The notes beneath the pieces were generated by a model that had not been told where the DNA came from, ran no database searches, and saw only the letters and a program-made list of their open reading frames with translations. Below are positions 25,464-36,208 of a DNA stretch of 64,000 bases, in pieces. A program made the position numbers and the translations under genes. Source of the stretch: Serratia quinivorans (GTDB lineage: Bacteria; Pseudomonadota; Gammaproteobacteria; Enterobacterales; Enterobacteriaceae); NCBI GenBank assembly GCA_900457075.1, contig UGYN01000002.1, positions 992,001 through 1,056,000 on the forward strand, in the 5' to 3' direction. Position 1 is the stretch's first letter; every line of letters begins with the position of its first letter.

Positions 25464-26789
25464 ATGGCGTCTTCGAGACAAAAATTCACCTTCGAACGAT
25501 TACGTAGATTTGAACTAACTGAAGGAAAATCGCAAGAGTTTCTTTGGGATTCAGATGTAACAATGCTGGCCTGCCGTGCAACTAAAGGGACAAAAGCATT
25601 TATCTTCCAGAGTGTGTTTCTAGGGAAAACTCTGCGCATGACGATTGGCAAGATTAGCGACTGGAAAATCGATGATGCACGTACTGAAGCACGAAGACTT
25701 CAGATGCTTATTGATACAGGGATCGATCCCCGCATTGCTAAGGCAGAGAAAATTGCTGCCGTAGAATCACAACAGGCTGAATCACGCAGAGGGAAAGTTA
25801 TGTTCTCTACTGCCTGGGAAGAATATCTCAAAGAACTGAAAACGGGCATCAGCGCCAAAACTAAACGCCCTTACTCACCACGCTACCTTACGGACCATAT
25901 CAGGCTTTCTGATCGTGGGGGGAAGGCTAGAAAAGTCGGTGATGGTTTAACTATCGCCGCACCATTAGCATGTTTCCTTGATTTACCTTTATCAGAAATC
26001 ACCCCAGTGCTCATTACTGAGTGGCTGACAAGGGAGAGACAAACCCGCCCGACGGTCACAGCCAACTCATACCGCATCCTTCGAACATTTTTGAAGTGGG
26101 TCGAGGACCACAAGCAGTTTCAGAGGATTATTCCTGTTGATCTCACCCAAGACCGTAATGTCAGAAAAATGGTACCCGTATCTGCCAGTAAAGCAGATGA
26201 CTGCCTTCAGAAAGAGCAGTTGAAGAATTGGTTCACTGAAGTAAGACGGTTAAGCAATCCTGTGATTTCAACCTATCTTCAGGTTCTTTTGCTCACGGGT
26301 GCACGACGAGAGGAAATAGCATCTCTACGTTGGACCGATATTGATTTCAAATGGTCCAGCATGCGGATCAAGGATAAGGTTGAGGGCGAACGTATTATCC
26401 CACTGACACCTTATGTCTCAACTATTCTGGCTGAACTGGCTAGAACGTCAAAAAGCGATGTTAGTGAAGATCGCTGGGTCTTCACCAGTAATAGTAAGAG
26501 TGGGAAAATTGTCGAGCCCCGAAAGGCACATAACCAAGCATTAGACCAGGCAAACCTACCCCATATCAGTTTGCACGGCTTACGTCGGAGCTTTGGAACA
26601 CTGTCAGAATGGGTGGAAGTACCAACAGGCGTTGTAGCTCAAATCATGGGGCACAAACCGAGCGCACTTGCGGAAAAGCATTACCGCCGACGCCCTTTAG
26701 ATCTTTTGCGAAAATGGCATGAAAAGATTGAGACATGGATCTTAAAACAGGCTGAAATTAACAATAAAAACAGTGTTGACTTGCGTTGA
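25464..26789 (+). CDS. int: P4-type tyrosine integrase of element 2
   Basis: A 441-residue integrase with the N-terminal arm-binding domain of P4-like integrases (FTFERLRRFELTEGKSQEFL, KTLRMTIGKISDWKIDDART) and a catalytic domain with Arg in TGARREEIASLRW, HGLRRSF, MGHKPSALAEKHYRRR. It reads into the element from the att copy at 25232. All catalytic positions are present, so it should be active. Confidence 0.93.
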   Translation: MASSRQKFTFERLRRFELTEGKSQEFLWDSDVTMLACRATKGTKAFIFQSVFLGKTLRMTIGKISDWKIDDARTEARRLQMLIDTGIDPRIAKAEKIAAVESQQAESRRGKVMFSTAWEEYLKELKTGISAKTKRPYSPRYLTDHIRLSDRGGKARKVGDGLTIAAPLACFLDLPLSEITPVLITEWLTRERQTRPTVTANSYRILRTFLKWVEDHKQFQRIIPVDLTQDRNVRKMVPVSASKADDCLQKEQLKNWFTEVRRLSNPVISTYLQVLLLTGARREEIASLRWTDIDFKWSSMRIKDKVEGERIIPLTPYVSTILAELARTSKSDVSEDRWVFTSNSKSGKIVEPRKAHNQALDQANLPHISLHGLRRSFGTLSEWVEVPTGVVAQIMGHKPSALAEKHYRRRPLDLLRKWHEKIETWILKQAEINNKNSVDLR

Positions 26790-26911
26790 TTACTGTAAAA
26801 ATAAATTAAAATCAATGACTTGTATTTTTTCAAATCTATTGACAGGAATGGATTTTCAGGTAAGAATTCCAACCGCATCCTTCATAACCACTTTTTAAAC
26901 AGGAGATAAAC

Positions 26912-27370
26912 ATGATGATAGATTCAAGTATTGATTCCACAGCACTAAGCCAGGAGGCGATCAGAGCTCGATGGGGGGTCAATCCAACAGTGTCACATCA
27001 GACTGTCAACATCTCAGAATCTTGGGAACAAGTTATCCAGCATCTGAAAGACGTTAGGTTTGGTTTTCATAAATCTGTGGCGCGTGCCAAAGCAAAATGT
27101 TCATTGCTCAGGAAAAGAATGCGCAACATTACGCTGTATAATGTTGTTGCCCGTATTGTGCCGTTCAAAAACCAGACATCAAGATCACATCAAAGTACAA
27201 CAAAATCGGTAAAAAGTACTTCGCCTTCAGGATCAAGTGATGGTAGTGACCCCGATCCTGAAACTGTTTCCTCCTCGCTCAAAGTAGCTTCTTTCAAAAA
27301 ACTCCTCCAAAAATTAATACAACCCAATGCTTTCTTTGCCCACATCTTCAACAATGAGGTGGCAAAATGA
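26912..27370 (+). CDS. hypothetical basic, Ser/Thr-rich protein
   Basis: A 152-residue protein: folded-looking N-terminus (WEQVIQHLKDVRFGFHKSVA) and a low-complexity middle rich in Ser, Thr and Lys. Its stop overlaps the next start (ATGA). RBS AGGAG. No family recognised. Confidence 0.55.
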   Translation: MMIDSSIDSTALSQEAIRARWGVNPTVSHQTVNISESWEQVIQHLKDVRFGFHKSVARAKAKCSLLRKRMRNITLYNVVARIVPFKNQTSRSHQSTTKSVKSTSPSGSSDGSDPDPETVSSSLKVASFKKLLQKLIQPNAFFAHIFNNEVAK

Positions 27371-27591
27371 ACGCATTCGAACTCTCAGATACCACCCAGC
27401 CACAACTCATTTCAACAACTGAGTTAGCTAAAATCATTAGCTATGAATCCCAAACCATTCGCAAATGGCTTTGCCAAGATAGATTACCTGAAGGGTTGCC
27501 TCGGCCAAGAAAAATCAATGGTCGCCATTATTGGCTACGTAATGAAGTCGCAGAATTTATTGCTACATTTTCTGTGCGAGGAAATCTGTAA
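27367..27591 (+). CDS. AlpA/excisionase-like DNA-binding protein
   Basis: A 74-residue protein with a MerR-type helix-turn-helix (ISTTELAKIISYESQTIRKW) and a wing (RKINGRHYWLRNEVAEFI). It is coupled to the preceding gene by a 4-base overlap. Likely regulator or excisionase of element 2. Confidence 0.75.
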   Translation: MNAFELSDTTQPQLISTTELAKIISYESQTIRKWLCQDRLPEGLPRPRKINGRHYWLRNEVAEFIATFSVRGNL

Positions 27592-27674
27592 GCACATAAA
27601 TCAGGCGGCTACTCTGCATCAACAGATGCAGAGTAGCTCTCCCTTTATCGAACCCTGACAACTCTGGAGTTCAC

Positions 27675-28424
27675 ATGGCAAAGAAAATAACATCCCTGAA
27701 TATCAGCAATGTATCAATAGAAACGGCTGACACGATTGGAGCCGCTTTAAATATATCACGCTCCGCTGCTTTTGATTACGTAATGATTGCGTATCGCCCC
27801 TTTGCTAGTCGAGTTAGCCATCACCATAATGAAGTAAAAAAACTCGGAGAGTTTTTATTAAATCAATCGGTGGATGCGCATTTATCATCCATACGAGGCA
27901 TACCAGAAATCACTCGTGAGGAATTTTTTTTGGCGGGCTGGAAGAGCCATATCAAAAGCCAACTTAACATACCCAGCTTTGAACATTATCGGCATAACAC
28001 CAGTGATGGGACAATGAGCAAAGGCGAGAAAAAAATTATAGAGGAACAGCTTGAAGGCTTTGTTGATACTTACCGAATGAGAGGAGCTATTCACATTAAA
28101 ACCGATCGTATCGTTGATAAAAACAGTCCTAACGTCAAAGGGTACTCCAACACAATACTCATTAAAGATACTTCGTGGAATGGTTATTTTTTTGACTTTA
28201 ACAATATAGTACTCCTACCTATTTCCGACCTTATCACTCATGGTGTCAAAGAGGTTTTAAAACGAAAAAAAATTTATTCAAATGCTCCTTACATTTGCTG
28301 GATAAACATTTACCACACCAATGAACTGGCAGTCATGGTTCCAATCATTCAAGAAGATGAGGTATCAGATCACCGTAAAAATGAAAAAGTGATTATTGTC
28401 ATCAATCCTTTTACAGGAGTGTAA
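27675..28424 (+). CDS. hypothetical protein with ribbon-helix-like N-terminus
   Basis: A 249-residue soluble protein. The first 45 residues (LNISNVSIETADTIGAALNI, SRSAAFDYVM) look like a ribbon-helix-helix DNA-binding unit. The rest is of unknown fold. A clean RBS (GGAG) precedes ATG. Position suggests a role in control or replication of the element. Confidence 0.55.
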   Translation: MAKKITSLNISNVSIETADTIGAALNISRSAAFDYVMIAYRPFASRVSHHHNEVKKLGEFLLNQSVDAHLSSIRGIPEITREEFFLAGWKSHIKSQLNIPSFEHYRHNTSDGTMSKGEKKIIEEQLEGFVDTYRMRGAIHIKTDRIVDKNSPNVKGYSNTILIKDTSWNGYFFDFNNIVLLPISDLITHGVKEVLKRKKIYSNAPYICWINIYHTNELAVMVPIIQEDEVSDHRKNEKVIIVINPFTGV

Positions 28425-28576
28425 AAAAATAATTAATGACACCCAACTTATTAAAAATCGGCATTACTATTAGTGAGTTTAGACTAGCCACCAAGACAAA
28501 TGATAATTATTTGCAACAACAAAAGTGAGGATCGTATGCTCTGCATGCAATCACCTTTGTCACGGAGATCATAGAT

Positions 28577-29131
28577 GTGATTTTTTTCCACTATCAGTTA
28601 TGCAAAAACTCACAAGAAGCAAGAGAAATAAAGAAACATCCTAGCTACCTAGAGATCAATAAGGAGTTTGCAATTCCAGAGGGAAATGTGGCAATTGAGA
28701 TTGCTGGGTATGGGCGGCGAATATTAAAAGAACTCATAAACAAAATAGGCAAAGGAGACACACTCGTTCTGACAGATTTAAACAGTCTGGGAGATACTAT
28801 TGATGATGTGTTGGGTACGCTGTTTTCTTGCTTCAAGAAAGATATCAACGTCTACTGTTATCATCCCTATAGCAGAATTGAACCATCTGCTGAAAGCTGT
28901 ATGTCTTTTCTAATATCGGTACAAACAGGGATAGATATTCAGAATCTTAAATCAAGCAGAAGTAAGCATAGAAGAATCAAGAAACCGCTTGGACGAAAAG
29001 AAGGCAGTCAGCATAAACTCAGTATCTACACACTCAAGTTGAAAGGGTATAAACAATCAGAGGTAGCAAGAGAATTAGGAGTCAGCTTATCCACAGTTAA
29101 ACGACATTGGAATAACGAAATTTTCGGTTAA
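28577..29131 (+). CDS. resolvase-like protein lacking the catalytic residues
   Basis: A 184-residue protein starting at GTG. The layout is that of small serine recombinases: N-terminal domain, hinge (RRIKKPLGRKEGSQHKLSIY) and C-terminal HTH (LKGYKQSEVARELGVSLSTV). The segment GDTLVLTDLNSLGDTIDDVL matches the core GDxLxVxxLDRLGRxxxDxL, but the DRLGR arginines are replaced, and the N-terminal YxRVS serine motif reads FFHYQLCKNSQ. It may still bind DNA but should not recombine. Confidence 0.65.
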   Translation: MIFFHYQLCKNSQEAREIKKHPSYLEINKEFAIPEGNVAIEIAGYGRRILKELINKIGKGDTLVLTDLNSLGDTIDDVLGTLFSCFKKDINVYCYHPYSRIEPSAESCMSFLISVQTGIDIQNLKSSRSKHRRIKKPLGRKEGSQHKLSIYTLKLKGYKQSEVARELGVSLSTVKRHWNNEIFG

Positions 29132-29427
29132 TTAAGCAAGCTAATTGCAGAGTAACTTTTAAACAGTCATCGCAGGCTGGGGCTGCCCTCATCTCAATTT
29201 TAGATGTTGGATAGGTATTATAATGGCTATCTACTCTTAGTTCTAACTAATAACCATCTAAGGGTAGAATTACTTAACAAGTAATTATCAGTTCACAACA
29301 GTATACCCATACTAAGAACTGATGCCAGTATATACCCCTAACCTTGGGTAAGTATAGCCCTGCCTGCGTGGCAATAACTAATACGGTTTCTGACAGACTG
29401 TAGGCCCAACCACATAGGTATATTGAT

Positions 29428-30030
29428 ATGAAATATGTACAGCTTTATCGGACGAAAATTAATGTGTTATTGAATGCCCTGACGAATAAATATCCACGAG
29501 TTACAGCGGTAAGGGTGGATTTCCACTTTCCAGGTATCGTCGATGATGGTGATAACATTTGCTGTTTCCCTAATCTGGAACCGGGAGTAATGTCGCGGAT
29601 GCGCGGCTCCCTAAAGGCTAAGTTGGAAGCGGACAAGATTCGTAAGCAACGAGAAGGTAAACGTATTTATCGCTGCCCTATGTTTATTATATGGGCGAGG
29701 GAGTTTTCTGAATCAGGTAAATGCCATTACCACATCTGCCTGTTATTCAACAAGGACGCCTACTACCACCTCGGTGATTACAATCAGGAAGACAATCTGA
29801 GAGGAATGATTACAGCGGCATGGTACAGCGCTTTAGGGCTGGAACGGGACGACCACCAAGGTCTAGTGCATTTTCCAGATGACTGCCGCTACGTGCTGGA
29901 CACTAACAGCCCTGACTTCAACGAACATTACCAAGACCTGCTTGAGCGCCTGGACTACCTGACCAAAGTCGATACTAAAGTTTTTGGGAAAGGTGATCGT
30001 AATTTCGGTTGCAGTCAAATCGATTTATAA
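29428..30030 (+). CDS. inovirus Gp2-like / YagK-YfjJ family protein
   Basis: A 200-residue protein with the family pattern VTAVRVDFHFPG, FIIWAREFSESGKCHYHICL and ITAAWYSALGL, ending in DYLTKVDTKVFGKGDRNFG. The HYH motif and preceding acidic strand recall HUH-type replication initiators. Relatives occur in filamentous-phage-like elements and CP4-type prophages. No other filamentous phage genes are nearby. It may be the replication protein of element 2 (inference). Confidence 0.82.
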   Translation: MKYVQLYRTKINVLLNALTNKYPRVTAVRVDFHFPGIVDDGDNICCFPNLEPGVMSRMRGSLKAKLEADKIRKQREGKRIYRCPMFIIWAREFSESGKCHYHICLLFNKDAYYHLGDYNQEDNLRGMITAAWYSALGLERDDHQGLVHFPDDCRYVLDTNSPDFNEHYQDLLERLDYLTKVDTKVFGKGDRNFGCSQIDL

Positions 30031-30457
30031 CTCACCAGTGGCCTTCTCTGCGTGAGAAGGCCATATTGCGTCAGGGATAAGTAAATAGCCACTCCTTTTC
30101 ATAGGGGATTGGTACGCATTACACGTTCTTCGAAAGCAATATAGTCAGTAGTTTATCTGCATGCCCTGAGTATTCGTTAGTGAACGTGGAGCACTTACTG
30201 GCTCGAAAGCAAAGCGGCAATCATCAAATCACATGATTCTGGCACAATATTCGTAACCAATAAGCGCATACCCTGAGTCACTATAAGTGTAACTCTCAGA
30301 GTACGAATGACTATATCTGGTACGTAGCAGCCCTTCACTACAGCCTACTATTGTCCGCAAGAAACTGCGTATTCATCTAGACAATCATAATGGCACTGGG
30401 CTACCCTCCTCAGCATGAGGGACTTCACGCTTCACCCATTTTCGTAGGGACCCTGAC
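30031..30457. other. intergenic, imperfect repeats
   Basis: No gene. Contains two related words (GCATGCCCTGAGTATTCGTT and GCATACCCTGAGTCAC) about 100 bases apart that could be regulatory or replication sites. The end of this stretch is the leader of the 605-residue gene. Confidence 0.4.
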
Positions 30458-32275
30458 ATGATCGACGAACTTCAAGCCAGCAAATCTTGCTATTTCTACC
30501 GCCAAAGAGCTCCGATCACAACAGTCGCGATCACGACCCTGTTCCGAGCTATCAGAAAGGCGCAAACGTCCCCTTCTAACAACCTTTTCTCTTTCATTCG
30601 GCAGTCCCACGGAGCGTCAATTTGGTCTGCTTTGTGCTTTCAATTCGACAAGACACCGGCTTTCCTGCCTGGCACTGAAGATGTGATCGATCGGGTAACC
30701 GGATATTTGCTGATCGTCGAGCATCGCGATTATGTCGCTATTTTCAAATCTCAGATAGACGTGCCTGCTGATTTCGCCAAGCGGCACTTGCAACGCATCG
30801 GCGCCCAGGATGTCGACCGTGGACTGACCAGCAAGGACTCGGTATTTGCCCGAGTTCGACTGAGGCATATGACTCTCTCCCGCTTTGCATTACGCAGCAA
30901 GACGCTTGAAGGCGAGAACCTCCAGAACAACGTGGGTATGGCATCCTCGGCTCGATTTGCCCCACTGGGTTACAGCTTCACTGAGGTGGACGAACACTTT
31001 TCAACGACACCGCGAACAGGGCGAATCTCGCTACGCGCGGACCGTGCTGGCTATTTGGAGCTAGTTGATTATGCCTGCCGTATTATCGATCGCTTGCACC
31101 CTCGTCCCGGAAGACCATCTTCCTCGCCTTTCCTAGCAGCATTCGCGCGACCACTGGAGCTATCAGATCTGAAGGCTAGCCCAACCCAATTTGCGGTTGA
31201 TACCGCCATCCTCGGACAGGCCATCTTTGATGACAAAATCATCCGATTGGTCAAGCGTGATGGAAGGAGCTATCGAGAGCTGCCAAAGGCAGAGGTCGAT
31301 CCGATACTTGCAGAGCTGACAAATATCTTGTGCGTTGCAAAAAACGCTACTGGCAAGCTGCTGCTGTCTCAGTCAACAACAGGCGTAGAGGTAGGTGAGA
31401 TCGCTATCAACAAAACGCGAATCGCCTTGAAACGCCTTACGCTGCCTCTGCTCGCAGATGTATACGTCGAGGACACTCAGTTCGCACTTGGTGCGGACGA
31501 TGACCGCGCCCCACTTAAGCAGTTCATCGACAAACAGGACACGTTCATCGTCTTGTTCGACCAACCGCGATTTGCCTATCTAGACGGCAGTCTTTACCAA
31601 GACGACTCTTTGGTCAACGGTGGCACTCAGTTCTTGGGCTATCTCTTCGGTAATGCGGAATTAGCAACCGTCACAGATGAGAAAGGTACCTTTACTGCTG
31701 CCCATCGTACGTTTGATCCAGACTCTACGTTCGGCGCGGTACTGTCGACGATCGCCCCCGAAGACGATGTCATAGTCTGCGATGATCTCGGTGATGAATG
31801 GGCTGATTTCGTTGGTTTTCGAACGGATCCTGCTTCCCCAAGAGTCACCTTCTATCATGCAAAGCACGGTGAGCTGACTCTCGGAGCTGGCGCATTTCAC
31901 ATTTCTGTAAGCCAGGCTATCAAGAACTTGGGCAACCTCACATTGCCCGCTCCGGCCATGAGCAAAAAGTTCGCTCGGTGGGGGCTGCTTTACATCAACA
32001 ACAGGGTAAAGACAAGTATTCATCGCACATGCCGAGGCACACCTGCTGATTCAAAGACTGCGGTGGAGTTTTGCAGGAACGCCCCTCACACCTTCAAACG
32101 GGTGGCCATCGTGACCTCATCACTGAGCAAGGCCGCAGTTGAGCAAACATTTAAGGACATTGAAGCGGGCCATACTGCCAGTCCTTACTTCGTCCAGCTT
32201 TATTGGTTGCTATCGTCCTTCTTCGCTGCCTGTACTGAGGTCGGAGCCTTCGGGTGCGTAATATGCCAGGAATAA
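30458..32275 (+). CDS. 605-residue protein of unknown family beside the defence operon
   Basis: A long soluble protein without membrane segments or a recognised motif. Features are an N-terminal region ending in LRHMTLSRFALRSKTLEGEN, a middle region with FIVLFDQPRFAYLDGSLYQD, and a hydrophobic C-terminus with three cysteines (FFAACTEVGAFGCVICQE). Codon use is higher in GC than the preceding genes. A relation to the sporadic DUF6119/TIGR04141-type proteins was considered but not established. It points toward the defence operon, separated from it by an IS3 remnant and one small gene. A stand-alone defence role is possible (inference). Confidence 0.75.
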   Translation: MIDELQASKSCYFYRQRAPITTVAITTLFRAIRKAQTSPSNNLFSFIRQSHGASIWSALCFQFDKTPAFLPGTEDVIDRVTGYLLIVEHRDYVAIFKSQIDVPADFAKRHLQRIGAQDVDRGLTSKDSVFARVRLRHMTLSRFALRSKTLEGENLQNNVGMASSARFAPLGYSFTEVDEHFSTTPRTGRISLRADRAGYLELVDYACRIIDRLHPRPGRPSSSPFLAAFARPLELSDLKASPTQFAVDTAILGQAIFDDKIIRLVKRDGRSYRELPKAEVDPILAELTNILCVAKNATGKLLLSQSTTGVEVGEIAINKTRIALKRLTLPLLADVYVEDTQFALGADDDRAPLKQFIDKQDTFIVLFDQPRFAYLDGSLYQDDSLVNGGTQFLGYLFGNAELATVTDEKGTFTAAHRTFDPDSTFGAVLSTIAPEDDVIVCDDLGDEWADFVGFRTDPASPRVTFYHAKHGELTLGAGAFHISVSQAIKNLGNLTLPAPAMSKKFARWGLLYINNRVKTSIHRTCRGTPADSKTAVEFCRNAPHTFKRVAIVTSSLSKAAVEQTFKDIEAGHTASPYFVQLYWLLSSFFAACTEVGAFGCVICQE

Positions 32276-32393
32276 ATAAGCGGGATTAGAGGCACCTACT
32301 CATTGCGTCATTCAGTCCCATCACTGACCATATTCCAGAATGTCAGTACCAATTTCCACATCAGGTGTCGCTACCGATGTAAAACTGCCCCAC

Positions 32394-32878
32394 CGGGATC
32401 ACTTTTACATCGTTGGTGACACTATCTGCGCACAGATGAAGGCTGGCTTTACCTTGCGGTCGTGATCTACCTGTGGTCGCGAGCAGTTATTGGCTGGTCG
32501 ATGTCACCCCGGATGACAGCGCAGTTGGCATGCGATGCCCTGCAGATGACGCTGTGGTGTCGAAAGCGCCCCCGGAACGTGATAGTTCACACTGACAGTG
32601 GCGGGCAATATTGGTTCAGCGGATTATCAGGCGTTACTGAAACGCAATAGTCTGCGCGGCAATATGAGCGCAAAAGGCTGTTGTTATGACAATGCATGTG
32701 AGGAAAGTTTTTTTCACTCGCTGAAAGTGGAATTTATTCACGGAGAGTAGTTTGCCAGTCGGGAAATAATGCGGGCAACGGTATTTAATTATATCGAGTG
32801 TGATTACAATCGCTGGATTCGTCACTGTGCCTGTGGTAGCCACAGCCCGGAACAATTTGAAACCAGAACCTCGCTTAG
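32394..32878 (+). mobile_element. IS3-family transposase remnant
   Basis: Fragments of the OrfB integrase core are clear: [11 protein letters not shown] and [20 protein letters not shown] with [12 protein letters not shown] in one frame, then [20 protein letters not shown] and a C-terminal [11 protein letters not shown] stretch in another. The DDE motif region is recognisable, but the gene is frameshifted near 32620, carries an in-frame TAG near 32749 and lacks its N-terminus and OrfA. No terminal inverted repeats were found. Confidence 0.85.
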
Positions 32879-33012
32879 GGCTATGTCCACATTACGTGGA
32901 GAGGATCAGTGGGCCCTCTGGTAGCTCGTTAAGTTCAGACAAAGAACTCGCTGTGGTTCAGCCACCATTTTTGCTAGACTCTGCAGCTTAAATTTTGCCA
33001 GAACATCCGACT

Positions 33013-33315
33013 ATGAAACTGCTAAACACCTATGATGACAAAGATGAAGCCGAAGAAGCACTGACAAAGCTCCTAGGTGAAAAACGCTTGGCCAGTGAAC
33101 GAGATAGCACTGTGGTGATCTACAACCTATTTGGCCAACCTACCTGGGGTAACTTCCATCGTCTTGGCATGTTCAACTTGCCGGAGCTGCAGAAGATGCT
33201 GGAGCAGCGCAAGGCAGGGCATGTCATTGACAAAGCCAGACACAGCGAAATTTTGAGTATGCTGCGCTATGCCGTCCAGTCCTTCGAACTCACCATTCCG
33301 CAGCATTGGATGTAA
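33013..33315 (+). CDS. hypothetical protein next to the DUF499 gene
   Basis: A 100-residue acidic protein (MKLLNTYDDKDEAEEALTKL, later MLEQRKAGHVIDKARHSEIL). The ATG at 33013 was preferred to the TTG at 32995. It converges on the defence operon. No family recognised. Confidence 0.55.
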   Translation: MKLLNTYDDKDEAEEALTKLLGEKRLASERDSTVVIYNLFGQPTWGNFHRLGMFNLPELQKMLEQRKAGHVIDKARHSEILSMLRYAVQSFELTIPQHWM

Positions 33316-33316
33316 A

Positions 33317-33347
33317 AAAGGCCGGAAAACCCAGCCTTCATTTTTTT
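33317..33347. terminator. bidirectional terminator
   Basis: AAGGCCGG / CCAGCCTT stem (one G-T pair) with A-tract on the left and T-tract on the right, between the convergent genes ending at 33315 and 33353. Confidence 0.75.
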
Positions 33348-33352
33348 GCTTT

Positions 33353-36208
33353 TTACTCTTCAAATTCAGCATTACCAAACTTCAGCATGCTGCAGTTTTC
33401 TTTGATAGCTCGCTGTAAATTTGCATCAAACCCTTTCTCAGAGCGTGCATTAATCTCAATGGAGATCTCTACCTCTACACCATATTGGCTAGCAAAATTT
33501 TGCACCACCTCGTCCATGATATTAGCAAAATCCATTTTGGCTCTGATGGCATCAAGTCGCACTGAACCATAAAACCGTGTTTTCTGGCTCTCTGTTACAG
33601 TCGGTTGGGGACTCACTGAACCAGTTCCAGAACCAGTGCCCGTGTCCTTGCCGCCATCCGATTCGTCCTTAACGGTACCATCGCGGCCGTCTTTATCCGG
33701 ATAAACCCTCTTACGCTCTTCTTCACTCTTTTCACGGGCTTCTTGCTCTAGCGTGGCTTGATAGCGTAGCGCAGCATCCCGGCTAATCAGAACGCTGTTC
33801 TCATCCAAAAACACGGTGGATGATTTTCCAAAAGCAAACCCTTCAAAGCGATCGTCACGCATTCCGGATGCAAAAGCGAAGAAATCGGTACTCTTGACCG
33901 CCTCTTCTACACTTCGACGCAATACTTGGTCATTAACCAAACGAGGCATATAGAGGTAATGACAAGCATCTTGCCAGACCTTCACTGCACTGACTGACTC
34001 TGCCCCGTTGGCAAAATAGTATTTTTCCAACAAATTGCGCAGATGAACCGGTGACCACTCTTTGATCAACCACTCCTCTTCAGCTAGTTTACTTTCAATT
34101 TCCTGGACTAATTTAGGTGCGCTGGAAGAGATTTGCGACACCTCCCACTCCAACTGTTTACCGGGATCCTGCAGTGGCGCCAGTAGCCACTTATAAGTGT
34201 CGCGGACTAAGCTATCAAACTGCTTCTTCGCCGTATCGCGATTCCCCTTAGCTTGGGTCAAATGCGCCAGATCCTGATTCAACACTCCGTTTTCGATATC
34301 GATTACGATAGAATGCCAGGCCAGATACGTTCTCCCCTGATCTTTCAAACGGTTCAGGCTGTCATAATCGGCAGCGAGAAAGATCAGCCGATTTTGTTTC
34401 ACACGTGGTTGCTCACCACGTTTAAACAAGATCACCTCAGCTGCTTTGAATGCCTGGTTAGTACTGCTACTACGGCTATAAGCTGAAAATGCCGACGGCT
34501 CCAATACTACCAAACGCGGTCCATTGCCGTATTCATCAAGCACATCGCTGGAAGGTGTGAAAACATGTATCCCGGCAAAACAGTGCTGGGAGCCAAAACA
34601 CGCAGTCACTGACTTCTTAAGCAGCGGCGTCAACTCTTCACGTTCACCGACTTTACTCTTACGGGTTTCCATTTCCCGACGCAGATTAGGCTTAGTATCC
34701 AGCCAAAAACGATCTTTATCGCCATAAAGGTAGGTCAGACGATCTCGCAGCCGAACCAACACATCCTTAAAGGTGGCCACTGTTTGCCCGGGCGAGCAGG
34801 CGCCCAGCATAATCCGCTCAGCCAGCAGGCCGCGATGCATCTGATCGCCTGTACTGGGTGCACTACCCAAAAACAGGGTACGCATCACCCTGCGAGCGGC
34901 GTGGAATTGGCCAAAACGGGTATCTTGATTATCGATATCTGCCGCTTCAGAGCGCGAGCCATCCACCTCTTTTTCGATGACCGGTTCCCAGCCTTGTGGC
35001 AAATAATGAATGCTCTTGCCACGCACATTGCTGTCATCAAGGGGCAACGACCCCGGCATGATCAGCGCATCGCGGTTATCCGCGACCCACAAGCGATGGA
35101 TCACTATCGCCATATATTGCAACACCCCACGGGTGCGCTGAAACTTGTCCAGCGTCGACCAATCCTCATAAAGTCGGTCAAATACCTCCGGGTGGATCGG
35201 GTATGACTTGCACAGTCGGTCGTAATAGTGGCTGGATTGTGTTTCGTTTGGGAACTCTTGCGCATGCTGGCGATAGAAGTCAGCATACTGCTGCGCAATA
35301 CCCTGCACCTGAGCGGCATCACCAGCCGACTCAAACAAACGACGGCGCACAATCTCAAATGCCTCTTCAGTGGCTACCGGCTTCCATACCGACTCAACCC
35401 GAGCAAAATATTTCTCCAGCGAATCCAGCGCCTTCTGCCCCATAGTGCCACCCACTTCCAAGGCCGACTCAGGCAAAGAAGCCAACAACATGGCATTGGG
35501 TACCGACTTCATCGCTTCAGTCAATGCCTGAATAAAGGTGATATTGGAGTCGAAGGTTCCGGCATTAAACTGCTTGCCGACTTCCAACTGGCGCAAAAAA
35601 GCCACCAGCTCATCCATCAACACCACACAGGGTGCCGCCTTGGTCAGCAATTTAACTAACTGCTCTTTGCCCGGTGATGTGCCATCGCGGTCACTTTCCG
35701 CCACTAGCTCATAGCCTTCATCACCCAAAAGTTGCCAGGCTAGCTCCCCCCACAGAGTATTGGCATGGATCACACCGTGCGTGCGTGCTTGGCTCACCGA
35801 CAAGTTAATCCCATCGATCACCGCCACTCGGGCACTGGGTAAGTCATGAATCCCTGCCGCATCCAAAATCGGCGGAATACCCTGCAAGCGATCCGTGGTC
35901 ACTGTGCGTGAGGCTAAGTGATAAACCGCAAGCATAGTGTGAGTTTTACCGCCACCAAAAGCAGTTTGCAGTTGGATCACCGGGTCGCCGCCTTTGCCTG
36001 CCAGCCGCTCGGCGACCGACTCTAATAGCAAGCGCATGCCTTCCGTGATAAAGGTGCGCGCAAAAAACTGCTCAGCATTCTGATATTCTGCTGGCGCAGA
36101 GCCATTGTCGACCTGAGTAATATCTGCCGCAAATTCCGACTGTTTAAAGGTGCCTTCCAGTACATCGCGATGCGGGCGCGCAATCTCGCGCCAAGGTTTC
36201 AGGCTCAT
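33353..36208 (-). CDS. DUF499 AAA-type ATPase of the defence operon
   Basis: A 951-residue protein read from ATG 36208 ([20 protein letters not shown]); an upstream in-frame ATG at 36280 lacks family similarity. Walker A is FGGGKTH at about residues 84-90 and Walker B VVLMDEL near 195-200. The last 200 residues include a Gly/Ser/Thr-rich linker ([14 protein letters not shown]). DUF499 ATPases recur with DUF1156 methyltransferases and helicases in defence islands; they are thought to be NTP-driven partners acting on DNA, but the mechanism is not settled. Last gene of the operon, 107 bases after the methyltransferase stop. Confidence 0.88.
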   Translation of the reverse strand: MSLKPWREIARPHRDVLEGTFKQSEFAADITQVDNGSAPAEYQNAEQFFARTFITEGMRLLLESVAERLAGKGGDPVIQLQTAFGGGKTHTMLAVYHLASRTVTTDRLQGIPPILDAAGIHDLPSARVAVIDGINLSVSQARTHGVIHANTLWGELAWQLLGDEGYELVAESDRDGTSPGKEQLVKLLTKAAPCVVLMDELVAFLRQLEVGKQFNAGTFDSNITFIQALTEAMKSVPNAMLLASLPESALEVGGTMGQKALDSLEKYFARVESVWKPVATEEAFEIVRRRLFESAGDAAQVQGIAQQYADFYRQHAQEFPNETQSSHYYDRLCKSYPIHPEVFDRLYEDWSTLDKFQRTRGVLQYMAIVIHRLWVADNRDALIMPGSLPLDDSNVRGKSIHYLPQGWEPVIEKEVDGSRSEAADIDNQDTRFGQFHAARRVMRTLFLGSAPSTGDQMHRGLLAERIMLGACSPGQTVATFKDVLVRLRDRLTYLYGDKDRFWLDTKPNLRREMETRKSKVGEREELTPLLKKSVTACFGSQHCFAGIHVFTPSSDVLDEYGNGPRLVVLEPSAFSAYSRSSSTNQAFKAAEVILFKRGEQPRVKQNRLIFLAADYDSLNRLKDQGRTYLAWHSIVIDIENGVLNQDLAHLTQAKGNRDTAKKQFDSLVRDTYKWLLAPLQDPGKQLEWEVSQISSSAPKLVQEIESKLAEEEWLIKEWSPVHLRNLLEKYYFANGAESVSAVKVWQDACHYLYMPRLVNDQVLRRSVEEAVKSTDFFAFASGMRDDRFEGFAFGKSSTVFLDENSVLISRDAALRYQATLEQEAREKSEEERKRVYPDKDGRDGTVKDESDGGKDTGTGSGTGSVSPQPTVTESQKTRFYGSVRLDAIRAKMDFANIMDEVVQNFASQYGVEVEISIEINARSEKGFDANLQRAIKENCSMLKFGNAEFEE

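Noticed and set aside
32394..32878. Active IS3-family element
   Set aside because: Lacks OrfA and terminal repeats, is frameshifted and has an in-frame stop.
34784..35659. Plus-strand ORFs of up to 143 codons inside the DUF499 gene
   Set aside because: Shadow frames of a well-supported minus-strand gene, with no RBS or family features.
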